The notes beneath the pieces are model-generated. The model searched no databases. It saw nothing but the letters and a program-made list of their open reading frames with translations, and was not told the DNA's origin. Below, piece after piece: positions 1 to 6,472 of a stretch of DNA of 16,038 nt (positions are counted from its first letter, which is position 1; every line of letters begins with the position of its first letter). This DNA comes from Rubrobacteraceae bacterium (GTDB lineage Bacteria > Actinomycetota > Rubrobacteria > Rubrobacterales > Rubrobacteraceae): contig JACCSM010000277.1 of assembly GCA_013698525.1 (NCBI GenBank), positions 1 through 16,038 of the forward strand, given 5' to 3'. The translations under genes were made by a program, and so were the position numbers.

Positions 1-458
1 CCACCGAAAATCCTGCGGACGATGAACGTCTCCGGACCGAACTGTAGACCGTAGAGCAGGTCCTCAGCGATGGCGAAGCCGAAACCGACGGCCGAGCCGT
101 AGACGATACCGTCCATCACACCGGCGAACTCGACCAACCCGCTTCTGCGGCGCGCGAGGTAGGCGATAAAGAAGATCAAGAGCAGAGCGGCCCCCTTGGA
201 GCACTCCTCGACCACGGGCGCCTCAACGACCGCGGTGAAAAAGCTGGCGGTCTTCACGCTCGTCACGGAGCTGAGCGTAACCTGGAAGAGCGTGTTGAAG
301 ACCAGTGAGACCGTCGTAGCCACGGTGAACCCCCACACGAAAACAGGTATCACGTAGCGCAGCGGCTCCCGCTCGTAGAGGTCTATAGCCCGGATAAAGA
401 GGAGGTAGATCACGGCCTGCAGGATGCCGAGCCAGATCAGGGGACCGCTCAGGTTCAC
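1..458 (-). CDS. PrsW-family intramembrane metalloprotease, N-terminal part (cut by window edge)
   Basis: The first ~152 residues of a polytopic membrane protein read on the minus strand up to the window edge. The PrsW/CPBP-type signature is visible: VVEECSKG at about 82-89 (the EExxK motif), then FAGVMDGIVYGSAVGFGF at 111-128 and AIAEDLLY with an acidic residue near 132. Hydrophobic segments at about 6-24 and 36-60 fit membrane helices. Family members are predicted membrane-embedded zinc proteases; Bacillus PrsW cleaves an anti-sigma factor, but no substrate can be inferred here. I chose GTG at 458 because the frame has no upstream ATG, GTG or TTG that fits. This GTG has no SD but overlaps the TGA of a 9-codon ORF (GTGA), so coupled translation is possible. 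The gene diverges from the flavin reductase gene. Confidence 0.85.
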   Translation of the reverse strand, partial: MNLSGPLIWLGILQAVIYLLFIRAIDLYEREPLRYVIPVFVWGFTVATTVSLVFNTLFQVTLSSVTSVKTASFFTAVVEAPVVEECSKGAALLLIFFIAYLARRRSGLVEFAGVMDGIVYGSAVGFGFAIAEDLLYGLQFGPETFIVRRIFG

Positions 459-484
459 GAGGCTGGCCGTCCGGAGAATGACAT
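455..484 (-). CDS. Possible leaderless 9-residue upstream ORF coupled to the PrsW gene
   Basis: ATG at 484 lies 7 nt after a TATACT -10 box (AGTATA at 492-497 on the plus strand), so a transcript could begin at or next to the ATG. The ORF reads MSFSGRPAS and its TGA overlaps the GTG start of the PrsW gene (GTGA). This layout would let leaderless initiation feed the downstream gene. No convincing -35 box is visible. The alternative is a chance ORF, or a sequencing frameshift that hides the true PrsW start. Confidence 0.35.
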   Translation of the reverse strand: MSFSGRPAS

Positions 485-541
485 GGTCCGCAGTATACCC
501 GCTCCTGATAAAATACCTCTGTCCGTACCGGAAGGAGAGGA

Positions 542-1036
542 TTGGACAGGGACCTTCAAGACCGCGACTCTATACCGGCGGCGCTGCGTCACCTGACCCA
601 CGGGGTCTACGTGATGGGAACCCGCCGCGGCCGTCAGTCCAACGCTATGACGGCGTCGTGGGTAATGCAGACCTCCGAACGTCCGCCATGTCTGGCGGTC
701 GCCGTCAGGAGCGACCGCTACACCCACGACATCACCCTCGAGAGCGAGACGTTCGCCCTTAGTGTCCTGCGCGAGGATCAGGTAGACGTTGCGACCCACT
801 TCGCGGACACGAGCGGCGAGTACCACGACAAGCTTCAGGGCGTCCCCTACGGCCTGACGCCGGGGGGCTCACCTTTCCTTCTAGACTGCCTGGCCTACCT
901 CGACTGCAAGGTCATAGACAGGGCCCGCGCGGGCGACCACACCCTGGTCGTCGGTGAGGTCACCGCAAGCGACACCCTCGACGAGAGCTACCCCCTGATC
1001 TACGACCCCGGCGAGTATGAAGGGGCCCTCCGGTAG
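542..1036 (+). CDS. Flavin reductase-like, FMN-binding split-barrel protein
   Basis: A 164-residue protein of the flavin reductase-like fold (HpaC/FMN-binding split barrel), whose members reduce FMN/FAD with NAD(P)H and supply a partner oxygenase or stand alone. The N-terminal segment GVYVMGTRRG followed by SNAMTASWVMQTSERPP at about 33-49 is the typical flavin phosphate-binding stretch. FALSVL at 71-76 and FADTSGEYHDKL also match family blocks, and the length is usual. The start is TTG at 542, backed by GGAAGGAGAGG just upstream. A hairpin (1046-1063) follows the stop, and a glutaredoxin gene lies 109 nt downstream on the same strand, so a shared redox role is possible. The electron-accepting partner is unknown. 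Confidence 0.88.
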   Translation: MDRDLQDRDSIPAALRHLTHGVYVMGTRRGRQSNAMTASWVMQTSERPPCLAVAVRSDRYTHDITLESETFALSVLREDQVDVATHFADTSGEYHDKLQGVPYGLTPGGSPFLLDCLAYLDCKVIDRARAGDHTLVVGEVTASDTLDESYPLIYDPGEYEGALR

Positions 1037-1045
1037 GCGGACATA

Positions 1046-1063
1046 GAGCCCGCTTTCGGGCTC
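1046..1063 (+). terminator. Hairpin after the flavin reductase gene
   Basis: GAGCCCG, loop CTTT, CGGGCTC form a perfect 7-bp stem ten bases after the stop codon. An outer pair, CTCCGG (1028-1033) and CCGGAG (1064-1069), could extend it. No T-tract follows, so termination is only a guess. Confidence 0.4.
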
Positions 1064-1145
1064 CCGGAGTCCGATGCGGCGTATGATCCAGCCGCTCCGG
1101 GTATGATATATTCGAGAGAACAGATCTAATATCGGGAGGTGCGCT

Positions 1146-1394
1146 TTGGATGCTACCCTACAGAAGACAGGCATAAGGCTTTACACGGGCGACTACTGCC
1201 CTTTCTGCAAACGGGTAAAGAACGAGCTCGAGCGGCTCGGGCTCGACTATGACACCGTCGACGCCGACGGGGACATGCGCGAGGAGGTCATCCGGCTCTC
1301 GGGACAGCGGGCGATCCCGATCCTAACCATCGGCGACGAGGTGCTCGTCGACTCCTCTCGCATAATCCGCGAGCTCCGCAACCGTTACGCCTGA
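1146..1394 (+). CDS. Glutaredoxin-family thiol-disulfide protein
   Basis: An 82-residue single-domain glutaredoxin/NrdH-like thioredoxin-fold protein. The dithiol active site is CPFC (residues 18-21), directly after the first beta strand. The cis-proline segment is AIPILTIGDEVLVDSS near 58-73. Such proteins reduce protein disulfides in the cytoplasm; NrdH-type members feed ribonucleotide reductase, but no nrd gene is present here. The start is TTG at 1146, with GGGAGGT centred about 8 nt upstream; there is no in-frame ATG nearby. It is convergent with the gene ending at 1411, separated by only 16 nt, so the two transcripts probably share a termination zone. Confidence 0.93.
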   Translation: MDATLQKTGIRLYTGDYCPFCKRVKNELERLGLDYDTVDADGDMREEVIRLSGQRAIPILTIGDEVLVDSSRIIRELRNRYA

Positions 1395-1410
1395 GCCTCG
1401 CGGGGGCTTC

Positions 1411-2232
1411 TCATCCCCCGTCCCATTGTTCGAGTACGTACTCGGCGTAGAAAGCCAGGGACTCCTCGGGCCCGTACTCGAGGAAAGCCCTGGCTTTGCC
1501 GATGGGGTCGAGTACGATTTCCCCTATCTCGACGACGGGTCCTTCTCCCCACCTCTCGGTTGGGAGCCATACACCGGGTGGGCTGACGTTGCGGCGGATG
1601 GTCTCGCCCAGAAAGCATCCAAGCCCGGCCACGAGCCCGCTGGAGAGCGGCGGGCTGTTCTGGGCTTCGTCGCCCTCGAGCGCGGCGATGAGTAGCTCTT
1701 CGACAAGCGGAAGATACCCCGGCTCGTAGTCGAGGTCGACGCCCCAGTGGTTGCTCCCGACTTCCCGGAAGAGGCCTGCGCACACCTCGGGCCGGTCCGG
1801 TGTGAGCCGCGCGAGATCGAGCTGCAGCAGCGCAGCCGGCGACGTGCCGAAGAAGTACTCGACCTCGGGGGGCACGGGGTAGCCGCTCAGTATCTCCAGT
1901 CCCGCCTCGGCATGCTCCGAACTCCGCAGAATAGCAGCCTTGTCGAGTGCCTCGCCCGCCTTTCGGTCGTCCCACGGCCCGGTCGCGACCTCGACGAAGA
2001 AATCCCTCTCGTCCTGGCGCAGGTAAATGGGAAGGACCACCCTTCCGAGCGGAGACTCGATCTCTTTGAAGAGCTCGAGGATCTTGCCCCCCCGCTCTTC
2101 CAACTCTCCGGCCACCCGGAGGATCGTAGCCGGGCGAGCGGCGTCGCGCGCGATCTTTATGGGATCCGTATGCTCCTCAGAAGCTTCTGCAACGACTTCT
2201 TCGGGCGTCGCTTCTCCGTCTCTCCAGATCAT
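1411..2232 (-). CDS. Hypothetical protein, acidic, possibly SseB-like (unrecognised)
   Basis: I do not recognise this 273-residue protein. It is soluble and acidic, with no signal peptide or membrane segment. The N-terminal third (EEHTDPIKIARDAARPATIL, then LEERGGKILELFKEIESPLG) looks helical. A middle part (LPIYLRQDERDFFVEVATGPW) looks like beta strands. The C-terminal part holds GLGCFLGETIRRN and a stretch ending RAFLEYGPEESLAFYAEYVL. The start at 2232 is preferred over the ATG at 2250 because GGGGAGG lies 9 nt before it, while the upstream ATG has no SD. A likely promoter is TTCCGG, 17 nt, TAGAAT (ATTCTA at 2269-2274 on the plus strand). It diverges from the phosphatase gene. Confidence 0.7.
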   Translation of the reverse strand: MIWRDGEATPEEVVAEASEEHTDPIKIARDAARPATILRVAGELEERGGKILELFKEIESPLGRVVLPIYLRQDERDFFVEVATGPWDDRKAGEALDKAAILRSSEHAEAGLEILSGYPVPPEVEYFFGTSPAALLQLDLARLTPDRPEVCAGLFREVGSNHWGVDLDYEPGYLPLVEELLIAALEGDEAQNSPPLSSGLVAGLGCFLGETIRRNVSPPGVWLPTERWGEGPVVEIGEIVLDPIGKARAFLEYGPEESLAFYAEYVLEQWDGG

Positions 2233-2268
2233 CCCGGCAAGCCTCCCCATCGAACCACGAACCCGCAG

Positions 2269-2297
2269 ATTCTAGCATCGGCGAAGATTTGCCGGAA
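2269..2297 (-). promoter_or_regulatory. Predicted promoter of the 1411-2232 gene
   Basis: On the minus strand, TTCCGG (2292-2297) and TAGAAT (2269-2274) are separated by 17 nt, followed by a leader of about 30 nt with an SD before the ATG at 2232. This is read by eye only. Confidence 0.4.
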
Positions 2298-2317
2298 GCG
2301 CCTCCATACACTACCCT
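2289..2317 (+). promoter_or_regulatory. Predicted leaderless promoter of the histidine phosphatase gene
   Basis: TTGCCG (2289-2294), a 17-nt spacer and TACCCT (2312-2317) end 6 nt before the ATG at 2324. There is no SD upstream of that ATG. The geometry fits a transcript starting at or very near the start codon. It overlaps the divergent promoter on the other strand. Confidence 0.42.
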
Positions 2318-2323
2318 TAACCG

Positions 2324-2977
2324 ATGCCGGAACTACAAGAGTTACTCCTGGTCCGTCACGGACAGTCCACGGCGAACGCGAAAGGTATCTGGCAGGGCCA
2401 GATGGAGTTTCCGCTCTCGGGGAGGGGCAGGGTCCAGGCAAGCCTTGCGGGACGCAGCCTCTCCGGCGAGCCGTTCGAAGGCCTCTACTCCAGCCCGCTC
2501 TCTCGCGCTTTCGAGACCGCAGAGATTATCCGCGACCGTACCGGATTCACAGGGGAGGTCGTCCCTTTCGACGGTCTGAGCGAGAGGCGCGGAGGCATCC
2601 TCGAAGGCCTCACTTGGGTCGAGCAGGAGCAACAAAACCCCGACCTGGCAAAGAAGTTCCTCGCGATACCTGAGGAGGAACGCTGGGAGCTTGTCGGCGC
2701 AGAGACAGACGAGGAGGTCATCGCGAGGTTCGAAGAGGCCATCTCGTCCATCCGCGCCCTCCACCCCGACGGCTCGCGCATCGTCGTCGTCTCGCACGGG
2801 GGAGTGATGCGGGCGTTTCTCGTGAAACTCTTCGGGCCTGAGATACTGCCTGGCACGCAGCGGGCGGCCAACGCTTCGATCACACGCATGCAATGGAACA
2901 ACACAGGGCCGCGCCTGCTCGAGGTGGCCTCGACGGCGCATCTCGCCGAAGATCCAGGCTCTTCTACCGTAGAATAA
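2324..2977 (+). CDS. Histidine phosphatase family protein (phosphoglycerate mutase-like)
   Basis: A 217-residue member of the histidine phosphatase superfamily. The nucleophile motif LLLVRHGQST has RHG at 11-13, so His12 would take the phosphate. SSPLSRAFETA around Arg61, the acidic LSER near 87, and the second histidine in VVSHGGVMRAF (His158) complete the catalytic set. The N-terminal part (GIWQGQMEFPLSGRG) resembles broad-specificity, cofactor-independent phosphatases of the CobC/PhoE/GpmB type more than glycolytic mutases, so the substrate is open. The ATG at 2324 has no SD but lies 6 nt after a TACCCT -10 box, so leaderless translation is likely. It is convergent with the cold-shock fusion gene; a REP-like palindrome lies between them. 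Confidence 0.92.
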   Translation: MPELQELLLVRHGQSTANAKGIWQGQMEFPLSGRGRVQASLAGRSLSGEPFEGLYSSPLSRAFETAEIIRDRTGFTGEVVPFDGLSERRGGILEGLTWVEQEQQNPDLAKKFLAIPEEERWELVGAETDEEVIARFEEAISSIRALHPDGSRIVVVSHGGVMRAFLVKLFGPEILPGTQRAANASITRMQWNNTGPRLLEVASTAHLAEDPGSSTVE

Positions 2978-3084
2978 TGCAGGCCCTGGGGCCAACAGCA
3001 CCTTTCAGATCGGTCGAACCATCAAGGTGGTACACATCGCCTTGCGGTCCCAGAGAAATCCTGAAGTCTGACAAATGACGCCAT

Positions 3085-3119
3085 GGTTTGCTTGTAGGGC
3101 GGTTCGCGACCGCCCCTAC
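3085..3119 (+). repeat. REP-like palindrome, copy A
   Basis: GGTTTGCTT followed by GTAG (3094-3097) and a GC-rich palindrome GGGCGGTTCGCG / ACCGCCCCTAC. The same GGTTTGCTT-GTAGGG head is present at 15888, and a close version at 12654. The copy ends 2 nt from the stop codon of the convergent cold-shock fusion gene. A GTAG tetranucleotide ahead of an imperfect palindrome is the hallmark of REP elements mobilised by RAYT (IS200/IS605-like) transposases. It could also terminate both convergent genes. Confidence 0.75.
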
Positions 3120-3120
3120 T

Positions 3121-3750
3121 CTAGCCTAGAGTCCGGACGCTTCGTGCGTTCGGGCCCCGGTCGTTACGACCGACTTCGTACTCTACTTCTCCGCTGGGAG
3201 CGAGTTCCGAAGGGTCACCCTGTACTTCAGAATGATGGACGAAGAGATCATCGCCCGTGGGTCGTACCAGGAAACCGTAACCTTTCTCCGCGTCGAACCA
3301 CTTGACGCGCCCCCGCTCGCGTGGCATCCCGGACGTCTCGTCATCGGACGTTCCGTCGAGGGTAGCCACAGATGTCGCGGAGTCGTCTGCAGACCTCGCC
3401 TCTCCCCCGTCGGCCTCGAGCACTATAGAATCTTCGGCCACCTTCACGACGACGGCCTCCACCCCTGCCCAGTACTCCTTCCAGATCGGATCATCCGCGA
3501 TGGAGGGGTCGAGCCACAGGCCCCAGCCGTCGCGTTCGCCGTGGTCGAGAACGCCTTCGAAGACGCTCGCGGGCTCGCGGGGCCCGCGTTCACGCCGGTA
3601 GATGTCGTTGCGCGAGCGGAAGGATTGTACCGAGGAGGCGCTGGTGCCGAGGGCGTCTGCGATCCAGTCGTCCGTCTTGCCCGTATCCACCCACTCCCTG
3701 ATACGGTCCATGTGAGGCTTCAACGCTATGCGCTTTCTGGAGTCTGCCAT
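3121..3750 (-). CDS. HTH-like plus cold-shock domain fusion protein
   Basis: A 209-residue protein with three parts. Residues 13-52 (HMDRIREWVDTGKTDDWIAD, then ALGTSASSVQSFRSRNDIY) look like a helix-turn-helix. A middle segment (62-113) rich in Trp and beta-strand residues follows. An acidic linker (115-141) leads to a C-terminal cold-shock domain (144-209) with RVKWFDAEKGYGFL carrying RNP1 (156-161) and LFVHH as RNP2 (169-173). Cold-shock domains bind single-stranded RNA or DNA; ordinary bacterial Csp proteins are only about 67 residues. The start at 3750 is backed by AAGGAG about 11 nt upstream; the frame runs further up but crosses an AT-rich, promoter-like stretch. Met142 could also start a Csp-sized product, though its SD is poor. 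The role of the N-terminal part is inferred. Confidence 0.85.
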   Translation of the reverse strand: MADSRKRIALKPHMDRIREWVDTGKTDDWIADALGTSASSVQSFRSRNDIYRRERGPREPASVFEGVLDHGERDGWGLWLDPSIADDPIWKEYWAGVEAVVVKVAEDSIVLEADGGEARSADDSATSVATLDGTSDDETSGMPRERGRVKWFDAEKGYGFLVRPTGDDLFVHHSEVQGDPSELAPSGEVEYEVGRNDRGPNARSVRTLG

Positions 3751-4036
3751 GCTAACGCCTGCTCCTTCTTCGAACCCGTTCTGGTAGATGCTGCATTGAG
3801 CGGTTGCTAGACGAGTTATTGTTGGTAATACCTCTAAGTATTCTACCATTTCTCCGGGCTTGCGGGAGCCTACTGGCCTGCCCGTCTCTTCACCATCCGC
3901 GGTACCCACGGTGCTTGCGCGGCCAGCCTCGAGCAGGGAGGGTTCTTAAGGGGGGAGCTTCTGATGCCTGCGGGTCCCGCGCCGTCGAAGCATCGTCGCC
4001 CACGCCAGGGTCATCGCGGCCCGTCCCACAGGCTGA
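3751..4036. other. Intergenic region between the cold-shock fusion gene and the upstream acidic-tailed protein gene
   Basis: About 290 nt. It holds the AT-rich promoter-side segment with a dyad (3824-3847), a GCGGG-T-CCCGC inverted repeat near 3970, and ends at the single octamer unit at 4032-4039. ORFs here are shadows. I see no RNA gene. Confidence 0.5.
3824..3847 (-). promoter_or_regulatory. Operator-like dyad upstream of the cold-shock fusion gene
   Basis: GGTAATAC, 6 nt (CTCTAA), GTATTcTACC form an inverted repeat with one extra C in the right arm. It lies in the most AT-rich stretch of this part of the window, about 75 nt before the start at 3750. It could be an operator or a 5' leader hairpin. 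Confidence 0.4.
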
Positions 4037-4039
4037 CTA
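4032..4039 (-). repeat. Single octamer unit TAGTCAGC at a stop codon
   Basis: The TAG stop of the 4037 gene is itself the first three bases of TAGTCAGC, one of the two unit types of the octamer family. A single 8-mer may be chance. Its position at a stop codon matches the 7610 and 11051 arrays. Confidence 0.35.
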
Positions 4040-4831
4040 GTCCGCGGGGCTCGGCTTCTCCTCGGCCGCTCCACCCTCCGAGGGGACGACCTCCTCGTCT
4101 TTCTCCCCAGGCTCTGCGGTCTCGGACGGCGGTTCGGGAAAGTCGTCGAAACCTTCATGGCCGAGGTCCTCGAGCATCTCCCCGACGATCGGAGCGGGAA
4201 GCTCGAGGTGCAGGGCGAGTCCCTCCGCGTGGGCGAGTGCCTCGTATGCGTCCCCCTCGTAGCCGAGGGCACCGAGTGCCCTGAAGACGTTCTCGGTAGG
4301 CACGAGGGTATTGCCGCCGGCCGCCACGCGAAGGTACTGGAAAAGCGTAAGGTCAAGGCCACCAACCACGCCGATCACAGGCTCGGTCTCGTGGATGCGC
4401 CGCCTTACGAAGAGGCGTGTATCGTAGCCATCGGCCCAGCGTCTTGCGACCTCACGCTCTTCCACGTAGTTGTACTGAGCCACCCTGTGCTGGAACTGCC
4501 CGAGCAGCCTTCCCGTAAGTACGCGGAGATTCTCGTCCCCGAAGAACCAGCCGTCGCCCTCGACGCTCATGATGGCGCTCGCACGGGGGATGGTCAGTGG
4601 CTCTTCCTCATCCTCGAACGTCTCGCGGAACTCGCGGACCATGCCGCGGATCTCATCCTCACTACGTCCGCTCTTCTTGAGAGCGGTCTCATAGACTATC
4701 AGCGCGGGTTCAGGGCGCTCCCTGGAGATCTCGTCGAACCTTTGCGCCGCCCTCTCGAGCCGCCTGTCGTAGTCCTCTAGGTTCCTGATCTTCCAGGCCG
4801 CCTCGCTGAGCCTATCCGCTAACTCGACCAT
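4037..4831 (-). CDS. Hypothetical protein with charged helical N-terminus and acidic tail (unrecognised)
   Basis: I do not recognise this 264-residue protein. The N-terminal ~80 residues are strongly charged and probably helical (ADRLSEAAWKIRNLEDYDRR, LERAAQRFDEISRERPEPAL). A central block includes EEEPLTIPRASAIMSVEGDG and FQHRVAQYNYVEEREVARRW. A compact segment follows (PVIGVVGGLDLTLFQYLRVA, then an all-helical stretch to EMLEDLGHEG). The last ~40 residues are an acidic, proline-rich tail likely to be disordered. There is no signal peptide or membrane helix. The start at 4831 is chosen because GAGGAGA lies about 5 nt upstream; an in-frame start at 4867 lacks an SD. It lies 55 nt after the HARE-HTH gene and may be the third gene of a pheA operon. 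Confidence 0.75.
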   Translation of the reverse strand: MVELADRLSEAAWKIRNLEDYDRRLERAAQRFDEISRERPEPALIVYETALKKSGRSEDEIRGMVREFRETFEDEEEPLTIPRASAIMSVEGDGWFFGDENLRVLTGRLLGQFQHRVAQYNYVEEREVARRWADGYDTRLFVRRRIHETEPVIGVVGGLDLTLFQYLRVAAGGNTLVPTENVFRALGALGYEGDAYEALAHAEGLALHLELPAPIVGEMLEDLGHEGFDDFPEPPSETAEPGEKDEEVVPSEGGAAEEKPSPAD

Positions 4832-4886
4832 GATCTCTCCTCGGCTCTTAAAGAATCGTTCTCGCAATATAGCATCTCCCTGTGCG

Positions 4887-5111
4887 TCAAGACGCTTGCC
4901 TCAGTCCGTAGACGCCGGGTGCGACCTGAACGAATAGCGTATCCGGATTGTCCCTGACGTCCACGGAGAGCCTCGCCCTCATCGTGTTCTGGGGCGTACG
5001 GCCTGCGCTCTGCAGGTAGCCTGACTGCAGCGCTATCTCCGTTATATCCGTGTAGTGGAGCGGATGGCCGACCTCCTCGAGGACCTCCCGCGCGGCGGTC
5101 TTGAAGTCCAC
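4887..5111 (-). CDS. Stand-alone HARE-HTH domain protein
   Basis: A 74-residue protein made almost wholly of a HARE-HTH winged-helix domain (HB1/ASXL/restriction endonuclease HTH; also the N-terminal domain of RNA polymerase delta subunit RpoE of Firmicutes). The matching blocks are AAREVLEEVGHPLHYTDITE, QSGYLQSAGRTPQNTMRARL and FVQVAPGVYGLR. The domain is proposed to bind DNA or link nucleic acid enzymes to chromatin-like targets. A free-standing copy with no acidic tail is not a full delta subunit. The start is GTG at 5111, 14 nt after the pheA stop, without a strong SD, so translation is probably coupled to pheA. Whether it regulates this operon is unknown. Confidence 0.85.
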   Translation of the reverse strand: MDFKTAAREVLEEVGHPLHYTDITEIALQSGYLQSAGRTPQNTMRARLSVDVRDNPDTLFVQVAPGVYGLRQAS

Positions 5112-5125
5112 GCCGTCTCGGGCCG

Positions 5126-6268
5126 TCAGGCTACTTCAGGAGAGACTGCGGGGTAGGCTCCGATCAGGCCTACGTAAGGGCAGTGCTCCTCGAGAGCTTC
5201 GAGGGCCCGCTTCACCCTATCCTCCTCAGGGTGTCCTAGGAAGTCCGCGAAGAAGACGTAGGTCCAGGCACGCTTGCGGCTCGGGCGGCTCTCGATGCGG
5301 GTGAGGTTGATACCCTCCTCAGCGAAAGCCGAGAGTGCGTCCTTGAGAACCCCTGGGCGGTCCTTGACGGAGAATACGACGCTGGTCTTGTCCTTGCCGG
5401 TACGCGCGGACCACGTGCGCCCGAGCACGATAAAGCGTGTCGTGTTCGCGCGAGCGTCCTGTATGTTGCGCGCCAGGACCGTCAGACTGTGGGCGCCAGC
5501 CGCCAGAACGCTACCTATTGCGGCCACCCCTGGCTCGACAGCCGCGCGGCGGGCCGCCTCCGCCGTTGAATCCACCTCATCCAGGCGTGCTCCCGGAAGC
5601 TCGCGCCTGAGCCAGCTCGCGGCCTGGGCCAGGGCCATCGGGTGCGAGCACACCAAGCTTACCCTCTCCATTGACTGTTCTCTGGAGATCAAGTTCTGGG
5701 AGACGGGCAGGTAAACCTCCCCGCATATCTTCAGAGGGCTGTTCATCAGCTCGTCCAGGGTGTGGGCCACGGCCCCCTCCATCGAGTTCTCGACGGGCAC
5801 GACGCCATGCTCGACCTCCCCGCGCTCGACCCTCGCGAATACCTCGGCGACCGTGGTCTGGGGCTCGAGCTCGATGCTCGTCCCGAACGAGCGCAGGGCG
5901 GCCTCATGCGTGAACGTCGCCTCAGGCCCGAGGTAAGCGACCTTGAGGCGGGCCTCGAGCGAGATGGAGGATGAGATGATCTCGCGGAACACGGCCTGGA
6001 GTCCACGCCTGGGGAACTCTCCCTCGCCCAGCGCTACGACCCTGTCGAGGACGGCCCGCTCTCTAGCAGGGGCGTAGGCCGCAAGCCCTCCCTGGTGTTT
6101 GATCTCACCTATCCTCCGCGCCAGCCAGGCACGCCTGTCGAGCAGGCGCACGATCTCCTCGTCCACCGAGTCTATCCCCTGGCGCAATGCCTCCATCTCG
6201 CTCTGCGGCGCCTCTCCGGATTCAGCGAGACGAGTATCTTCTCTATCTGGTAAGTTGGACTGAGTCAT
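5126..6268 (-). CDS. pheA: Bifunctional chorismate mutase / prephenate dehydratase
   Basis: A 380-residue cytoplasmic P-protein that converts chorismate to prephenate and then phenylpyruvate, the committed steps to phenylalanine. Residues ~23-106 are an AroQ-type chorismate mutase (LRQGIDSVDEEIVRLLDRRA, then RIGEIKHQ). Residues ~108-285 are prephenate dehydratase (KVAYLGPEATFTHEAALRSF; VPVENSMEGAV; the catalytic TRF at 277-279). Residues ~293-372 are an ACT domain with GINLTRIESRPSRKRAWTYV, the ESRP loop that binds phenylalanine for feedback inhibition. The N-terminal ~22 residues are an acidic extension. The ATG at 6268 has AGGAGA about 11 nt upstream. It leads a minus-strand run with the HARE-HTH gene and the next protein. 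A roughly 200-nt leader precedes it. Confidence 0.95.
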   Translation of the reverse strand: MTQSNLPDREDTRLAESGEAPQSEMEALRQGIDSVDEEIVRLLDRRAWLARRIGEIKHQGGLAAYAPARERAVLDRVVALGEGEFPRRGLQAVFREIISSSISLEARLKVAYLGPEATFTHEAALRSFGTSIELEPQTTVAEVFARVERGEVEHGVVPVENSMEGAVAHTLDELMNSPLKICGEVYLPVSQNLISREQSMERVSLVCSHPMALAQAASWLRRELPGARLDEVDSTAEAARRAAVEPGVAAIGSVLAAGAHSLTVLARNIQDARANTTRFIVLGRTWSARTGKDKTSVVFSVKDRPGVLKDALSAFAEEGINLTRIESRPSRKRAWTYVFFADFLGHPEEDRVKRALEALEEHCPYVGLIGAYPAVSPEVA

Positions 6269-6472
6269 GACGTGAGTGATCTCCTGTCGAAATGTTGTTG
6301 GGATGCTGATCAGGAGGAGCGCAGCCGCGCGTCAGGAAAGGGAGCGCCCCTCCCGGGTAAATCGCTGCAGTGCAAAGGCCGCGTGGTGCATGATGGATCA
6401 AAGTACCAGAAGTGGGACCTCGGTGTCAAAGTAGCGCTGTTTATGCAAAGAGGTTTGGACCTCTCTGCAAGC
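6269..6472 (-). promoter_or_regulatory. Leader region of pheA, with a possible 19-residue ORF
   Basis: The minus strand carries a short ORF (6391 to 6332) reading MHHAAFALQRFTREGRSLS, with two Phe codons, whose end overlaps a GGGAG-GGGCG-CTCCC hairpin followed by TTTCC. This resembles a leader-peptide attenuator in outline only: no SD precedes the ATG and the T-run is weak. No T-box core (AGGGTGGTACCGCG-like) was found. A hairpin at 6445-6468 closes the upstream side. Confidence 0.25.

Noticed and set aside
1747..2673. 308-residue plus-strand ORF
   Set aside because: It runs antisense to the 1411-2232 gene and overlaps the phosphatase in another frame. Its composition (RRPL, RPRP, HPRR runs) is that of a GC-rich shadow frame.
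2342..3001. 219-residue minus-strand ORF
   Set aside because: It is antisense to the histidine phosphatase, which has a complete catalytic motif set. No SD or family feature supports the minus frame.
3085..3119. REP palindromes as plain rho-independent terminators
   Set aside because: No T-run follows any copy, and copy C lies inside a coding frame. The shared GTAG head and flank beyond the stem point to a dispersed repeat, although a termination role is not excluded.
3751..3909. N-terminal extension of the cold-shock fusion ORF
   Set aside because: It covers the AT-rich dyad region and has no SD at 3909. The start at 3750 has one.
4887..5111. RNA polymerase delta subunit (rpoE)
   Set aside because: Only the HARE-HTH domain is present. 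The long acidic C-terminal tail that defines the delta subunit is absent from this protein.
6269..6472. T-box riboswitch upstream of pheA
   Set aside because: The conserved T-box sequence and an antiterminator/terminator pair are absent; ACCACGCGG at about 6380 is only a partial resemblance.
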